The notes under the pieces: generated by a model
Told to the model about the DNA's origin: nothing
The model's input: only the letters and a program-made list of their open reading frames with translations
Databases searched by the model: none
Made by a program: the position numbers and the translations under genes
Shown here: piece by piece, positions 41,547 through 51,521 of the stretch
Layout: each line of letters opens with the position of its first letter
How positions within the stretch are numbered: position 1 is the stretch's first letter
NCBI RefSeq assembly: GCF_900109175.1
Contig: NZ_FNZE01000013.1
Location: forward strand, 69,094-133,093
DNA from: Pseudomonas linyingensis
Lineage (GTDB): Bacteria > Pseudomonadota > Gammaproteobacteria > Pseudomonadales > Pseudomonadaceae
Direction: 5' to 3'
DNA length: 64,000 nt

Positions 41547-44500
41547 ATGCAGAAAGCACCGAATGCAACAAACCCACTGAAAGCCTGGCTCAGCGAGCTG
41601 CTGCTGAATCGCGAGCTGTTCAAAGGGCCAACTGGAAAACCTCTCTACAGCTATCAGGTTTCAGAAGAGGAGTATCAGTCTCTCCTGACGCTGCTGAAGC
41701 AACAGCTCAGAAAGCTGGATAACCCCGTGCATGCAACCCATTTGGGAGCATGCTTCTGTCTTTTCGTCAGTGAGCAATATCGCCGCAACTACAACAGCTC
41801 CTGGTCCTGGTCAGGCGCTGAGGCAGGGCTGGGGATTACGCTCACTCCACAACAGCATGCCGCTCTGACCAGCGATGGGCTGAGGTACTGGTGTAGGCCA
41901 ATACGCTTCCGGGAAAACGGCCGTGACTGGCTGGGCTCGCTGTTCACCGAGGGTGGGCTGCCATGGCCGCTGGTGCAGAGCGAGTCCCATGGTTTCGGGC
42001 GGGCCGTACGTCGGGGTATCAAGCATTTCTATCGAACCGAGGGCAACCGAAGAACCACGGCCGACTTGATGGCAGACTTCGAGGATGGTCTTCCGGCCGT
42101 CTTCCGTAATCTGGAGACGCGCCGACTTCTTGCTGGCATCGTCGATCAGCTCATGTATCTGGTCGAGCAGTACCCGCTCAGGGAACAGCAGGATCCGGCC
42201 AGCTATCTCGACCAGCAGGCTCCTGGCTGGATGGATGCTTTTCCTATCCCGCTGGATGAAAGCAATGCCCGCACGTTGCTCAATGACTGGCTGCGAGATG
42301 CCGATGAGAAGCGTCAGGAGCGCAAGGAGGCCCTTGCGAAGGCCAAGGCTTTCACCTGTGAGCACGTTCTGCATGGCACATTGCCCCAATGGTCCATCAG
42401 CACGGACTTGATCCTGCCCTCTGAGGAAACCTTTGCCATAGACCCGGCAGCCTTGGGTAGTACCCGTCTGGATCTGGCTTTCTACGAAGGCGAGCGCCTG
42501 TTGGCCCGTGGTGCTGCCGTCTATGGCCAGCTCACCCCGCAGGGCGTCAGGGTTCGCTTATCCAACCCGCAGGTTACGGTGGAGCGGCGCATGTTGGACG
42601 AGCCGCTGAGTCTGCGCCTGCTGGACAATGGCCGCACGGTACATTGTCAGTTTTTCGAGGGCAGTGCGCTCGATTACCGAGATGCTCCTCTGGTTTTCGA
42701 GAACCGCTCGGATCGCTGGCAATTGGTCGCCAGTGCCAGCTGCTCTGTGGCGGCCGCGCTGCTCAGGCTCCGCATTCCCCCGGGCTTTCTTGTCACCTGT
42801 GAGGGTGCGGCTCCGGAGACTCTGGCACTGGATGCGGAAGGCGGGCACTGGCTGGAGAGCGATGCGGATCTTTGCCTTGCCAAAGGGGCCAACTGCTACC
42901 AGATCGAGCTGAATCAGGCGGGCAGCAACGAGCGCAAGCCCAGCCTGACGGGCGTTTTTGCGCTTTACGAAAGTGCTCCCTCGATTGTCTTCCTGGGCTG
43001 GCCAGTCCTTGAGTTGCCCGAGGATTACAGCTACTCCAGAGAAGATCTGCAGGAGTTCGTGGATGGCGAGTTGCTGGATCGCCAGCGCAACAGTCGCTAT
43101 GGCCTCGTCCGTTACAGCTTGCGCCACCGTTCCGGAAAAATATTGCTGCAACGGCGTTTCGGTGTCCTGCCCAGAGAGTTCAGCCTGTCCCTGTTCCCCG
43201 GACTGGGATCGCAGCCCGCACGCCTCCGGCTCAAGGGGGAAGGCCAGCTTGATCTGCATGTTGTCAGTGATGTACTGGGAGCGGAGCAAGCTGAGCATAC
43301 GCTGAACTTGCACCATCAGGGTGACAGTCCTCCCGCGACCTTCATTCTGGAGGCCGGCCATGGACTGCCTCCCATTCAGTTGCGACTTCCATATCCCTAT
43401 CAGGGGGCTCGTCTGCTGGATCAGCGCGGCAATCCATCGCGCAGCCGCGAGCTGACACTAGCTGAACTGATCGGACACCGCATCGTGCTGACTTCCGGCC
43501 TGCCGCAGGGGCAGATGTTTCACATGGAGTTGGAACTGATCTGTACGGAGCAACCGCATCCCAGGCATTCCTTCTGTATCCGTGTCGGGGCGGTGCCTGT
43601 CATGCTCAACCTGTTCAGCTACTTGGGCGACATGCAGAACATGCTGGGTGCGGTGGATGAGCAGGATGCCTATATCAAGCTTTCCCTGGAAACCGAGCAG
43701 CCGCTGTTGAAACTTGATATCCGCCGCTATGGCGGACTGCTGCAGTGGGATGGGCGGCATGCCTTTCATGTCTGCAACACCGCCCGCTCCGCCATACGTG
43801 ATGGGGTTCAGGTTGAGGCTATGCTGCTGTCTGATCCCAAGCGCACACCGCTGCAACTGGCTGAGAGAACCAGTGAGACGGTGGGTACCGGCCACTTCGA
43901 AATTCCGCAGAAAATGCAGGCTCAGGGGCCGTGGCTGATTTATCCGGGCGAGCAGTCGAGTGTTCGCTTCCGTCCTGGGCTGTACATAACGACAGAAAAC
44001 AGCCGTGATACCGGGGCTGAAGTGTGCTCGCTGCATCACGCTGCCGAACTTTTCCATCCGCTGCACAACCCGCATGTCATTGACCAGCAGATTGCTGCCA
44101 TGGCAACCGACTTCAACCACAGTGGCTGGCAGTATCTGGCTGATCTGAAGCAGCACTATCGCCACCTGCCACTATCATCCTTCGAAGCTTGGAAAGCCCT
44201 GTCGCGCAATCGAGAGGCGCTCAGCTTCGCGGTATTCCGGCTGGAGATGGATGAGGCGCTCTGTGCGCGCATCCGTGATGAGTTGGCTGTCGTCTGGGAA
44301 GCTGTGCCACTGCCGTTATGGGTACAGGCTCACCGACTGTTCCACGACAGTCTGCAGCTGACGGGGCTGCCTGAGGTGCTGGTCGATGGCCTGGTTGCCA
44401 ATCGGGCTAGCGTACTGCGCTGTATCGTTTCCGGTTTCGACTATCTGGGGGACTATCTGACTACTGGCAGCCGCAGTTCGTTGACCAGGCTGCCACCGGA

Positions 44501-44846
44501 AATTGTTCTGCCCACTTGGTACCAGGATCTGCGACGTCTGCATGAGTCCAACCGGAACTGGCCTACCCTGCTTGGCGACGAGCTTTCCCGCTGGGTCGAC
44601 AGGCAGCAACTGCCGCCGTTGGTGAAAGCCCTTTCGCTGGTGGAGTTCACCGACGCGGTGACCTACCTGCCGATCTTCATGGCCTTCGTCACTGCCGGTA
44701 AAGCCAGAGTGACCGATCTGCCGGCGACACCGGCCTATCTGAAATTTGCCATCCGCCTGGTTTCCGATTTTGACCGTCAGGGCTGGTTCATTCCGGCACA
44801 TGCCCTGATGGTGTCGTATCTGCTCGCCTCGCAGGATGAAGCATAA
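41547..44846 (+). CDS. druH: Druantia type III protein DruH (putative)
   Basis: A 1099-residue protein with no enzymatic motif that I can see. It has a helical N-terminal region, then a long beta-rich middle (about 300-800), and a helical C-terminal third (FEAWKALSRNREALSFAVFR onward). It lies 9 bases before a 2092-residue DUF1998 helicase; a protein of about 1100 residues directly followed by such a helicase is the two-gene layout of Druantia type III (druH-druE), a phage defence system. ATG at 41547 has AAGGA 7 bases upstream; an in-frame GTG at 41505 is less likely. The identity rests mainly on partner, order and size, as the sequence alone is not diagnostic. Confidence 0.7.
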   Translation: MQKAPNATNPLKAWLSELLLNRELFKGPTGKPLYSYQVSEEEYQSLLTLLKQQLRKLDNPVHATHLGACFCLFVSEQYRRNYNSSWSWSGAEAGLGITLTPQQHAALTSDGLRYWCRPIRFRENGRDWLGSLFTEGGLPWPLVQSESHGFGRAVRRGIKHFYRTEGNRRTTADLMADFEDGLPAVFRNLETRRLLAGIVDQLMYLVEQYPLREQQDPASYLDQQAPGWMDAFPIPLDESNARTLLNDWLRDADEKRQERKEALAKAKAFTCEHVLHGTLPQWSISTDLILPSEETFAIDPAALGSTRLDLAFYEGERLLARGAAVYGQLTPQGVRVRLSNPQVTVERRMLDEPLSLRLLDNGRTVHCQFFEGSALDYRDAPLVFENRSDRWQLVASASCSVAAALLRLRIPPGFLVTCEGAAPETLALDAEGGHWLESDADLCLAKGANCYQIELNQAGSNERKPSLTGVFALYESAPSIVFLGWPVLELPEDYSYSREDLQEFVDGELLDRQRNSRYGLVRYSLRHRSGKILLQRRFGVLPREFSLSLFPGLGSQPARLRLKGEGQLDLHVVSDVLGAEQAEHTLNLHHQGDSPPATFILEAGHGLPPIQLRLPYPYQGARLLDQRGNPSRSRELTLAELIGHRIVLTSGLPQGQMFHMELELICTEQPHPRHSFCIRVGAVPVMLNLFSYLGDMQNMLGAVDEQDAYIKLSLETEQPLLKLDIRRYGGLLQWDGRHAFHVCNTARSAIRDGVQVEAMLLSDPKRTPLQLAERTSETVGTGHFEIPQKMQAQGPWLIYPGEQSSVRFRPGLYITTENSRDTGAEVCSLHHAAELFHPLHNPHVIDQQIAAMATDFNHSGWQYLADLKQHYRHLPLSSFEAWKALSRNREALSFAVFRLEMDEALCARIRDELAVVWEAVPLPLWVQAHRLFHDSLQLTGLPEVLVDGLVANRASVLRCIVSGFDYLGDYLTTGSRSSLTRLPPEIVLPTWYQDLRRLHESNRNWPTLLGDELSRWVDRQQLPPLVKALSLVEFTDAVTYLPIFMAFVTAGKARVTDLPATPAYLKFAIRLVSDFDRQGWFIPAHALMVSYLLASQDEA

Positions 44847-44855
44847 GGAGTTGTA

Positions 44856-47800
44856 ATGCGTTTTTTCAGGAGCCTGATCGAGCAAAGCCTTGAGCGAACC
44901 CGCGAGGCAACGCTGGGTGTTTTGGGCATCAGCCATCCGGGCCTGCGCCAGCATCTGAGTCAGAGCATGGTGAACGAGTTAGGAGCCGATGGCTGCTTCC
45001 TGGCTCCGCCAGTGTTTGAACACACCTTTGGCTGGCAGGAAGACGAGCTGCGTCTGCAGGATCTGTCGGCTGAGGGCCTGCTGTCACCCAGTTTGCTCGA
45101 TACCCTGGCCAATGCGCCGGCCTACCGATTCCAGAAAGCAGCACACCCCTATGTCCATCAGCTGCAGGCTTGGCGCACCCTGCTGGATAAGCAGCCGCGC
45201 TCGGCAGTCATTACTACAGGTACCGGCTCAGGCAAGACTGAGTGCTTCATGGTACCGATCCTTGAGGATCTGATCCGCGAGCAGGCGCAGACCGGGGCGG
45301 CCCTGGTGGGGGTTCGTGCCCTGTTTCTCTATCCGCTCAATGCCCTGATCAATTCCCAGCAGGAGCGCCTCGACGCCTGGACTCGCAGGTACGGCAGCAA
45401 CATCCGTTTCTGTCTTTACAACGGCAAGACGGAAGAGCGCGCCGACAGTATCCGCCGGGAGCAGCAGCAGAAGCCCAACCAGATCCTGTCGCGGGAGCTG
45501 CTGCGCAAGGAGCCAGCCCCCATCCTGATGACCAACGCCACCATGCTGGAGTACATGCTGGTTCGTCAGGTCGATAGCCCAATCCTGGAGATTTCTAGGC
45601 AGCAGCAGTCGCTGCGCTGGATCGTTCTCGATGAGGCTCATACCTACGTGGGCTCGCAGGCGGCTGAAATGTCCTTGCTGCTGCGCAGGGTGGTACAGGC
45701 CTTCGGCAGGCAATCTGAGCAGATCCGCTTTGTTGCCACCTCGGCCACCATTGCCGGAGCTGATGCGCAAGAGCGCCTGAAGTGCTATCTGGCTGCTATG
45801 GCAGGTGTCCCACTCGATCAGGTTGTGGTCATTGGCGGCTCGCGTGTCTGGCCCGATCTTGCGCCAGGGGCATCAGGTGGCAACCTCTCTCTGGAGGCCA
45901 TCAGGGATATCGAGCCGGGACAGGCTGTCTCTTCAGCACGCTTCCAAGCACTGTGCGATAGCGCCATTTCCACGCGTTTGCGTCACGCAGTGGTCAGCTC
46001 TGGCAAGCCTCTCGACCTGAATGAGCTGATTGATGCAGTTTCCGGTCAGCTGCAGGGGAGCGGCTCCCTCGAACGGCAGCGAGAGATACTTGACTGGCTC
46101 GACATCATGACCGGCACGCATCCAGCTGAAGATCAGCCGCCGTTCCTGAAGCTGCGTATCCATCTGTTCCAGCGCATGCTGCATGGTCTCTGGGCCTGTG
46201 TCGATCCACGATGCAGTGCCAAGCCCGGTCATCTGCAGGACTGGCCGTTCGGTAACGTATATGTATCTCAGCGGGCGCGCTGTGAGTGCCATGCGCCGGT
46301 GTACGAGCTGGGCTTCTGTGATGACTGCAAGACACCGCACCTGCTGGCAGAGGATCGCAGTGGCGAGCTGCACCAGCCCAGCCCTTACGCCGGCGATGAG
46401 TTTGCCCTCAATCACGAAGGCGGTGGCGAGGATGCGCCTGCCGAGCTGCTGAAGGCGCATGTCCAGAGCGCGAGCCTGATCATTGCCGGATTACCAGCCG
46501 CTCATGAGCCCTATTTCTCGATCAACCTCGATCTGGAAAGCCAGAAGCTGGGTGCAGTAAGCGCTACCCGCAACATCAGCATCGTGCTGACCGAGGAAAA
46601 GAATTGTTGCTGCAGCCACTGTGATCATTCGTCATCAGGTACCAGTGACTTCCTGAGAAAGGCCTATCTTGGTGCACCCTTCTACATTGCCAATGCAGTG
46701 CCGACTGTTCTGGAGTTCTGCCCCGATCCTGACAAGGATGATTGCGAGGGGCGCTCACCGGAGGAGCTACCGGGGCGCGGCCGCAAGCTGATCACCTTCA
46801 CCGACAGCCGGCAGGGCACCGCCCGCATGGCTGTGAGGATGCAGCAGGAAGCAGAGCGCTCGCGGTTGCGCGGGCTGGTCTTTGCAACACTGCGCAATGT
46901 GCAGGCCAAGGCCAATGCCGCTCCCAGGGATATCCCCACGGGTGATCCTGCTGAGCTATTGGCCATGGCAGACAGCATGGAAAAAATGGGCATGGCAGCG
47001 TCAGCTGCGGAACTCCGCAAGAAGGCTGAACTTTTACAGAGCGGCGCAGCACCTGCAAGTCAGGCTGAAATCATTACTTGGTCGCAGATGGCCCAGGAAA
47101 TTGCAGCCGCCAGGGATATCGACCAGTTCATCCTGCGCTACAACCGCTATGCCAATCCGGCGCTGTTCGATGGCAGCGAGGGTGGCCTGACCATGGCGCG
47201 CCTGCTGTTGGCCCGCGAGTTTTCTCGTCGGCCCAAGAACCAGAACAGCACTGAGACACTGGGGCTGATCAGGGTCGGTTATCAGGGGCTGGACAGAGTG
47301 ATCTCCGCTCCGCCGCTGTGGACCGACACCCGTGCCACGCCTGCACTGGGCGATGCCAATGCGCCCAGAAGCATGCTGACACTGGATGACTGGCGCGACT
47401 TCCTCAAGGTGGCACTCGACTTCTATGTCCGGGAGAACACCTTCATCCCGATGGAAGACCGGATGCGCCACTGGATGGGCAGCCGTTTCAGTCCCAAGGC
47501 GCTTTACTCACCCCAAAGCGACGTGCAGGAAAGCAGCACTATCAGAAGGTGGCCGCAGATCAAGCAGGGTACTGCCCACCGGCTGGTCAAGCTGCTAATG
47601 CTGGCAACTGGCCTTAATCGTGCCGCGAATGCCGATGCCGACAAGATCAACAGCTGGCTGGAGGCCGCGTGGCTGGCGCTGGTCAATGTGGGCATTCTGG
47701 AGCTCTCTGATACCGGCCACCGTCTGCGCCTGGAAACCCTTACCTTCTCGTTGCCTGTCGAAGGCTGGGTCTGCCCGTTGACCCGGCGTATTTTCGATAC

Positions 47801-50800
47801 CACCTTCCGGGGCCTGACACCCTATCTGCCGCAGAAGCTGCTGAACCAAGATTACCGCTGCCAGAGGATCCAGCTGCCGGATCTCAGTGCCCTGAGGCCG
47901 GATGGCTCTCCGCTACCCAGGCAGACACAGATCCGCCAGCTTGTGGCGAAAGACCCGGTCATCGCCCAGTTACGCCAGGAGAGCCTGTGGACGGATATCA
48001 GTGATCGCACGGTCGAGGGCGGCTTCTATTACCGGACTGCCGAGCACTCGGCCCAGCAGTCGGCACAACGGCTGGAAGGCTATGTCGAGGAGTTCAAGCG
48101 CGGTGATATCAACGTGCTGAACTGTTCTACCACCATGGAAATGGGTGTCGATATCGGCGGTATTTCGGCTGTAGTGATGAACAATCTGCCGCCACATCCA
48201 GCCAACTATCTGCAGCGCGCTGGTCGCGCCGGCCGACGCAGCGAAGCGCGTGCCATCGCCTATACGCTGTGCAAGGCCGACCCGCATAACCAGCGTGCCT
48301 TTGCCAATCCCCAATGGCCGTTCGTGACCGCCATTCCAGCGCCGAGCATCACTCTCAGCTCTGCACGGATCGTGCAACGGCATGTCCATTCGCTGTTGCT
48401 TGCGCTGTTCCTGCGTATGCACAGCAACAATGATGGCGACCGTACCAAACTGACCCTGCACTGGTTCTTCGCTACAGAGGATGCGCCCTGTCAACAGTTC
48501 CTGGCCTGGCTCATGGCAAGTCCTGAGGAGTTTGGTGCTGCAGTGAGGCAACTTGTGCGTGGCACCTGCCTGGAGGGGCGCTCGCTCAGTTCGATCACCG
48601 GCGAAACCCGACAAGCATTGTCTGACCTTGAGGAGCGCTGGCTGGCTGAGTTTCGCAATATCAACCAGAAACTGCAGGCCGCCAGCGACGGGCCATACAA
48701 GAAGGCCCTGGAGCTGGAGAAGCAGCGCCATGAAAACGAATACCTGTTGCGCTATCTGGCATCGTCGGCATTCCTCCCAGGTTACGGTTTCCCTACCGAT
48801 GTGGTGAGCCTGAAGACGTATAACGTCGAGGACTTTCTGCACAAGAAGCGAAACGACAAGGTGAGTCGCGAAGACAGCATCTTTGACAACAAGGAAATGC
48901 CATCACGCAGCCTGAATATTGCCATTCGGGAGTATGCCCCGGGGGGGCAGGTGGTGATTGATGGCCGCGTCTACCGCTCGGCCGGTGTCAGCCTGCAGTG
49001 GCATGCCGATGGGCAGGTCAACGAGGTGCAGAAGTTCGATATTGCCTGGCGCTGCCCGGAATGCGGCAACACGGGAGTGATCGAGCATGCCTATGCCAAT
49101 AGCGATGGTTTATGCTGCTCGCATTGCACGACACCCATTCCAGCCAGCGAGCGGCGTGTGGTGCTGCGTCCGGGTGGCTTTGTGACCGACTTTTATGAGG
49201 CCACCACCAATGACGTTACCTCGCAGAAGTACATCCGCGTCCAGCGACCGCGCATTCAGCTGAATGGTGAAAGCATTGCGCTGCCTGATCAGCGTTGCGG
49301 CTTCGTGCGCTTTGGTCATGATGGCAGCGTTTTCCATCATTCATCGGGCGAGCATGAAACCGGCTATGCCATCTGCATGAAGTGTGGGCGTGCGGAGTCG
49401 ATGCTGCCCTCTGGTGACATCCCTAAAGGCCTGCAGCCTGGCACGTTGCATTTCCCGCTGGGAGGGGAGCGTCGCAAGGGCAAGGACAGCAAGCCAGAGC
49501 CCGATTGCCACGGCGAAACCGTCATGGGCAATCTGCATCTGGGCTACCAGATCCGCACCGATGTGCTGGAGATCTTCCTCCGGAACCCGCTTACGGGTGA
49601 CTGGCTGCCAGACTCCTCCGAAGGGCAGCCAGAGGGTCGCCTGATTGCTACAACGCTGGGTGCTGCCCTGCGCGATGTGATCGCAGATCAGTTGGGTATC
49701 GCCAGCAGTGAAATGGGCTTCGGCTATCGTCTGGATCGGGACCGGGAAACCCGGCAGGGGCGAACGGTCATCCAGTTGTTTGATCAGGTCAGCGGGGGGG
49801 CTGGTTTCGTCTTTGCTGGACTGAAGGATATTGCACTTCTGCTGACCAAGGCTCAGGAGCGACTGCATTGCCCGGTCAACTGCGAGAACGTGTGCTCGCA
49901 CTGCCTAGCCAGCCAGGACAGCCGTGTCGAACGTGAAGAACTGGATCGCAAGCTCGCACTGCAGTGGCTGAGCGAGTCCCGGCTGGTTGAGCATCTGGGA
50001 CTGCCGGAGGTATTCGCTGAGCTGCATGGTGCATGCTATTGCTCGGTAGGCCCGTTGCGTGAGCTGAGTGTGGCCATCAACTCACTGGATCGTAGTGATC
50101 AAACGGCAGCAATTCTGCTCTGCCTCCAGGGGGATTGTGCAGACTGGGACCTTGACCATCCGCGCTTCCGAGACCAGCTGCTGACCTGGGCAATTGCCGA
50201 GCGCCTCAAGGTTCGCCTTGGTCTGACTGGTTCTGCCCAGCTGAGTCCCGAGCAGAAAGCAACTCTGGCGCTGCTTGCCCATCTGGGCATTGAGCTGGTC
50301 GAGCTGCAAGCCAGGGTGTACCAAGCCCCCCATCTGGTTGCCCAGATAGCTTCCCAGGCAGGTGTCCGCAGTCTGTACAGCAGCAAAAGCTGTGCTGGAG
50401 CACCTGGAGCCGACTGGTTGCACAGCCATGCCGATGTAGTCTGGGCCACCAGCAAACTGATGCCTGCGGTTGCAGTCAACCTTATTGACTGCAGCAGTTG
50501 GCACCAGCATCCGCAGGGGGCTCGTATCGTTGAGGTCTCCTCGCAGCTCGATGGCCCTGTCAGCACACTAAAAAAACGCATCGCTGCGCTGGTTGATGCC
50601 AAGCTGCCGGAGTTGGCTTCTCTGATCGCCAATGATCAGGCTGTCTCCATTAGCTACTCGGATCGCTACCTGAAGTCGCCTTGGTCGCTGATGTTGTTGA
50701 GCAGCTTCCTTGAGCTCTTTCGAGGTGAACAGCTTAAGTCGCTGTCCGTTCAGACCCTGGCTCCTGGTGGCCATCAGGCGAGCTTCCAGCTGACGCATGA

Positions 50801-51134
50801 CTGGATGCGAGTGAACGATCAGGAGGCGGTACTTGAACTCTGGCTTAGAGGCCAGTTTGATCTTGCTCCGGACATCATGGTCATGAGCAGCCCCCGCGAT
50901 CTGCTGCACTGCAGGGTCATCACGGTTGACTGGTCATCAGGCAAGACCAGCAAGATTCTGCTGGATCAGGGCATGGGCTACTGGCGCTGCCGTATGCCGC
51001 ATAGGGATCAGATGGGCTTCGACTTCAATGCTGCTCCCCATGAGCAGGCTATGCAGATGCTCGGCAAGCTTTTATTTGCACATATGCAGCCAAGTGGAGA
51101 CTGGCCAACCTACATAAGCTGCTCAATCAGCTGA
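44856..51134 (+). CDS. druE: Druantia DruE-like superfamily 2 helicase with DUF1998
   Basis: A 2092-residue helicase. Walker A GTGSGKTE is at about residues 122-129, DEAH at about 259 (WIVLDEAHTYVGSQ), FVATSATI is motif III, and motif VI QRAGRAGRR is near 1120, preceded by NCSTTMEMGVDIGGIS. The motor is split by a very long insertion. A zinc ribbon (CPECG ... CCSHC) lies near 1400-1424. The DUF1998 end is at about 1600-1690, with SGGAGFVFAGL and the Cys cluster CENVCSHCLAS. A further 400 residues of unknown fold contain SYSDRYLKSPWSLMLLSSF. It has AAGGAG upstream and follows druH by 9 bases. DruE is the shared subunit of all Druantia types. The motor probably acts on invading DNA. Confidence 0.85.
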   Translation: MRFFRSLIEQSLERTREATLGVLGISHPGLRQHLSQSMVNELGADGCFLAPPVFEHTFGWQEDELRLQDLSAEGLLSPSLLDTLANAPAYRFQKAAHPYVHQLQAWRTLLDKQPRSAVITTGTGSGKTECFMVPILEDLIREQAQTGAALVGVRALFLYPLNALINSQQERLDAWTRRYGSNIRFCLYNGKTEERADSIRREQQQKPNQILSRELLRKEPAPILMTNATMLEYMLVRQVDSPILEISRQQQSLRWIVLDEAHTYVGSQAAEMSLLLRRVVQAFGRQSEQIRFVATSATIAGADAQERLKCYLAAMAGVPLDQVVVIGGSRVWPDLAPGASGGNLSLEAIRDIEPGQAVSSARFQALCDSAISTRLRHAVVSSGKPLDLNELIDAVSGQLQGSGSLERQREILDWLDIMTGTHPAEDQPPFLKLRIHLFQRMLHGLWACVDPRCSAKPGHLQDWPFGNVYVSQRARCECHAPVYELGFCDDCKTPHLLAEDRSGELHQPSPYAGDEFALNHEGGGEDAPAELLKAHVQSASLIIAGLPAAHEPYFSINLDLESQKLGAVSATRNISIVLTEEKNCCCSHCDHSSSGTSDFLRKAYLGAPFYIANAVPTVLEFCPDPDKDDCEGRSPEELPGRGRKLITFTDSRQGTARMAVRMQQEAERSRLRGLVFATLRNVQAKANAAPRDIPTGDPAELLAMADSMEKMGMAASAAELRKKAELLQSGAAPASQAEIITWSQMAQEIAAARDIDQFILRYNRYANPALFDGSEGGLTMARLLLAREFSRRPKNQNSTETLGLIRVGYQGLDRVISAPPLWTDTRATPALGDANAPRSMLTLDDWRDFLKVALDFYVRENTFIPMEDRMRHWMGSRFSPKALYSPQSDVQESSTIRRWPQIKQGTAHRLVKLLMLATGLNRAANADADKINSWLEAAWLALVNVGILELSDTGHRLRLETLTFSLPVEGWVCPLTRRIFDTTFRGLTPYLPQKLLNQDYRCQRIQLPDLSALRPDGSPLPRQTQIRQLVAKDPVIAQLRQESLWTDISDRTVEGGFYYRTAEHSAQQSAQRLEGYVEEFKRGDINVLNCSTTMEMGVDIGGISAVVMNNLPPHPANYLQRAGRAGRRSEARAIAYTLCKADPHNQRAFANPQWPFVTAIPAPSITLSSARIVQRHVHSLLLALFLRMHSNNDGDRTKLTLHWFFATEDAPCQQFLAWLMASPEEFGAAVRQLVRGTCLEGRSLSSITGETRQALSDLEERWLAEFRNINQKLQAASDGPYKKALELEKQRHENEYLLRYLASSAFLPGYGFPTDVVSLKTYNVEDFLHKKRNDKVSREDSIFDNKEMPSRSLNIAIREYAPGGQVVIDGRVYRSAGVSLQWHADGQVNEVQKFDIAWRCPECGNTGVIEHAYANSDGLCCSHCTTPIPASERRVVLRPGGFVTDFYEATTNDVTSQKYIRVQRPRIQLNGESIALPDQRCGFVRFGHDGSVFHHSSGEHETGYAICMKCGRAESMLPSGDIPKGLQPGTLHFPLGGERRKGKDSKPEPDCHGETVMGNLHLGYQIRTDVLEIFLRNPLTGDWLPDSSEGQPEGRLIATTLGAALRDVIADQLGIASSEMGFGYRLDRDRETRQGRTVIQLFDQVSGGAGFVFAGLKDIALLLTKAQERLHCPVNCENVCSHCLASQDSRVEREELDRKLALQWLSESRLVEHLGLPEVFAELHGACYCSVGPLRELSVAINSLDRSDQTAAILLCLQGDCADWDLDHPRFRDQLLTWAIAERLKVRLGLTGSAQLSPEQKATLALLAHLGIELVELQARVYQAPHLVAQIASQAGVRSLYSSKSCAGAPGADWLHSHADVVWATSKLMPAVAVNLIDCSSWHQHPQGARIVEVSSQLDGPVSTLKKRIAALVDAKLPELASLIANDQAVSISYSDRYLKSPWSLMLLSSFLELFRGEQLKSLSVQTLAPGGHQASFQLTHDWMRVNDQEAVLELWLRGQFDLAPDIMVMSSPRDLLHCRVITVDWSSGKTSKILLDQGMGYWRCRMPHRDQMGFDFNAAPHEQAMQMLGKLLFAHMQPSGDWPTYISCSIS

Positions 51135-51250
51135 GGTATCTGTGCGGGGTGCGGCGGAAAGCCAGTCTTGTCCTCTCCTCAGCATTCCTGGAGGGCTTAT
51201 CCATCGCTGGGCCGATATGGATATCGGATTGAGGTCACCAGAAGCAACAA

Positions 51251-51304
51251 AAGAAAAAACAAGCAGGGTCAGTGTGAGCAACCGTTAAGCTGCTCACACT
51301 GACC
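51251..51304 (-). terminator. Terminator for the small membrane protein gene
   Basis: GGTCAGTGTGAGCA (51267-51280) pairs perfectly with TGCTCACACTGACC (51291-51304) around a 10-base loop; on the minus strand it runs into CTGCTTGTTTTTTCTTTT. It lies just after the stop at 51315. It may also serve the druHE operator from the other side, but that strand has no T tract. Confidence 0.8.
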
Positions 51305-51314
51305 TCTATGCTGT

Positions 51315-51494
51315 TCATTCAGATGGTTTGTCTGCAATTTGGCGCAACCGGCTGAAGATCCAGCAGGCAAGCAGCACTGCAATCAGTAAGAGCGGAAAGC
51401 GCAGCAGTATGACCACCAGCAGCAAGGTGGCTATACAGCCTGCCAGGATGCCGACGAAGACGCACAGCGACGCCAGGAGACGCAGTATTGCCAT
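51315..51494 (-). CDS. Small two-helix membrane protein
   Basis: A 59-residue protein read directly from the minus strand: it starts MAILRLLASLCVFVGILAGC, then two near-continuous hydrophobic segments (about 5-31 and 33-47) around a LRFP turn, then a short charged tail RLRQIADKPSE. ATG at 51494 has GAGG 9 bases upstream and a terminator sits right after the stop, so expression is plausible. The similarity to any family is unknown to me. It lies between the Druantia genes and radC; small membrane proteins next to defence genes can be toxins or accessory effectors, but nothing here shows that. Confidence 0.6.
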   Translation of the reverse strand: MAILRLLASLCVFVGILAGCIATLLLVVILLRFPLLLIAVLLACWIFSRLRQIADKPSE

Positions 51495-51521
51495 GGCGCA
51501 GTCCTCACAGTCGTATCGCAG

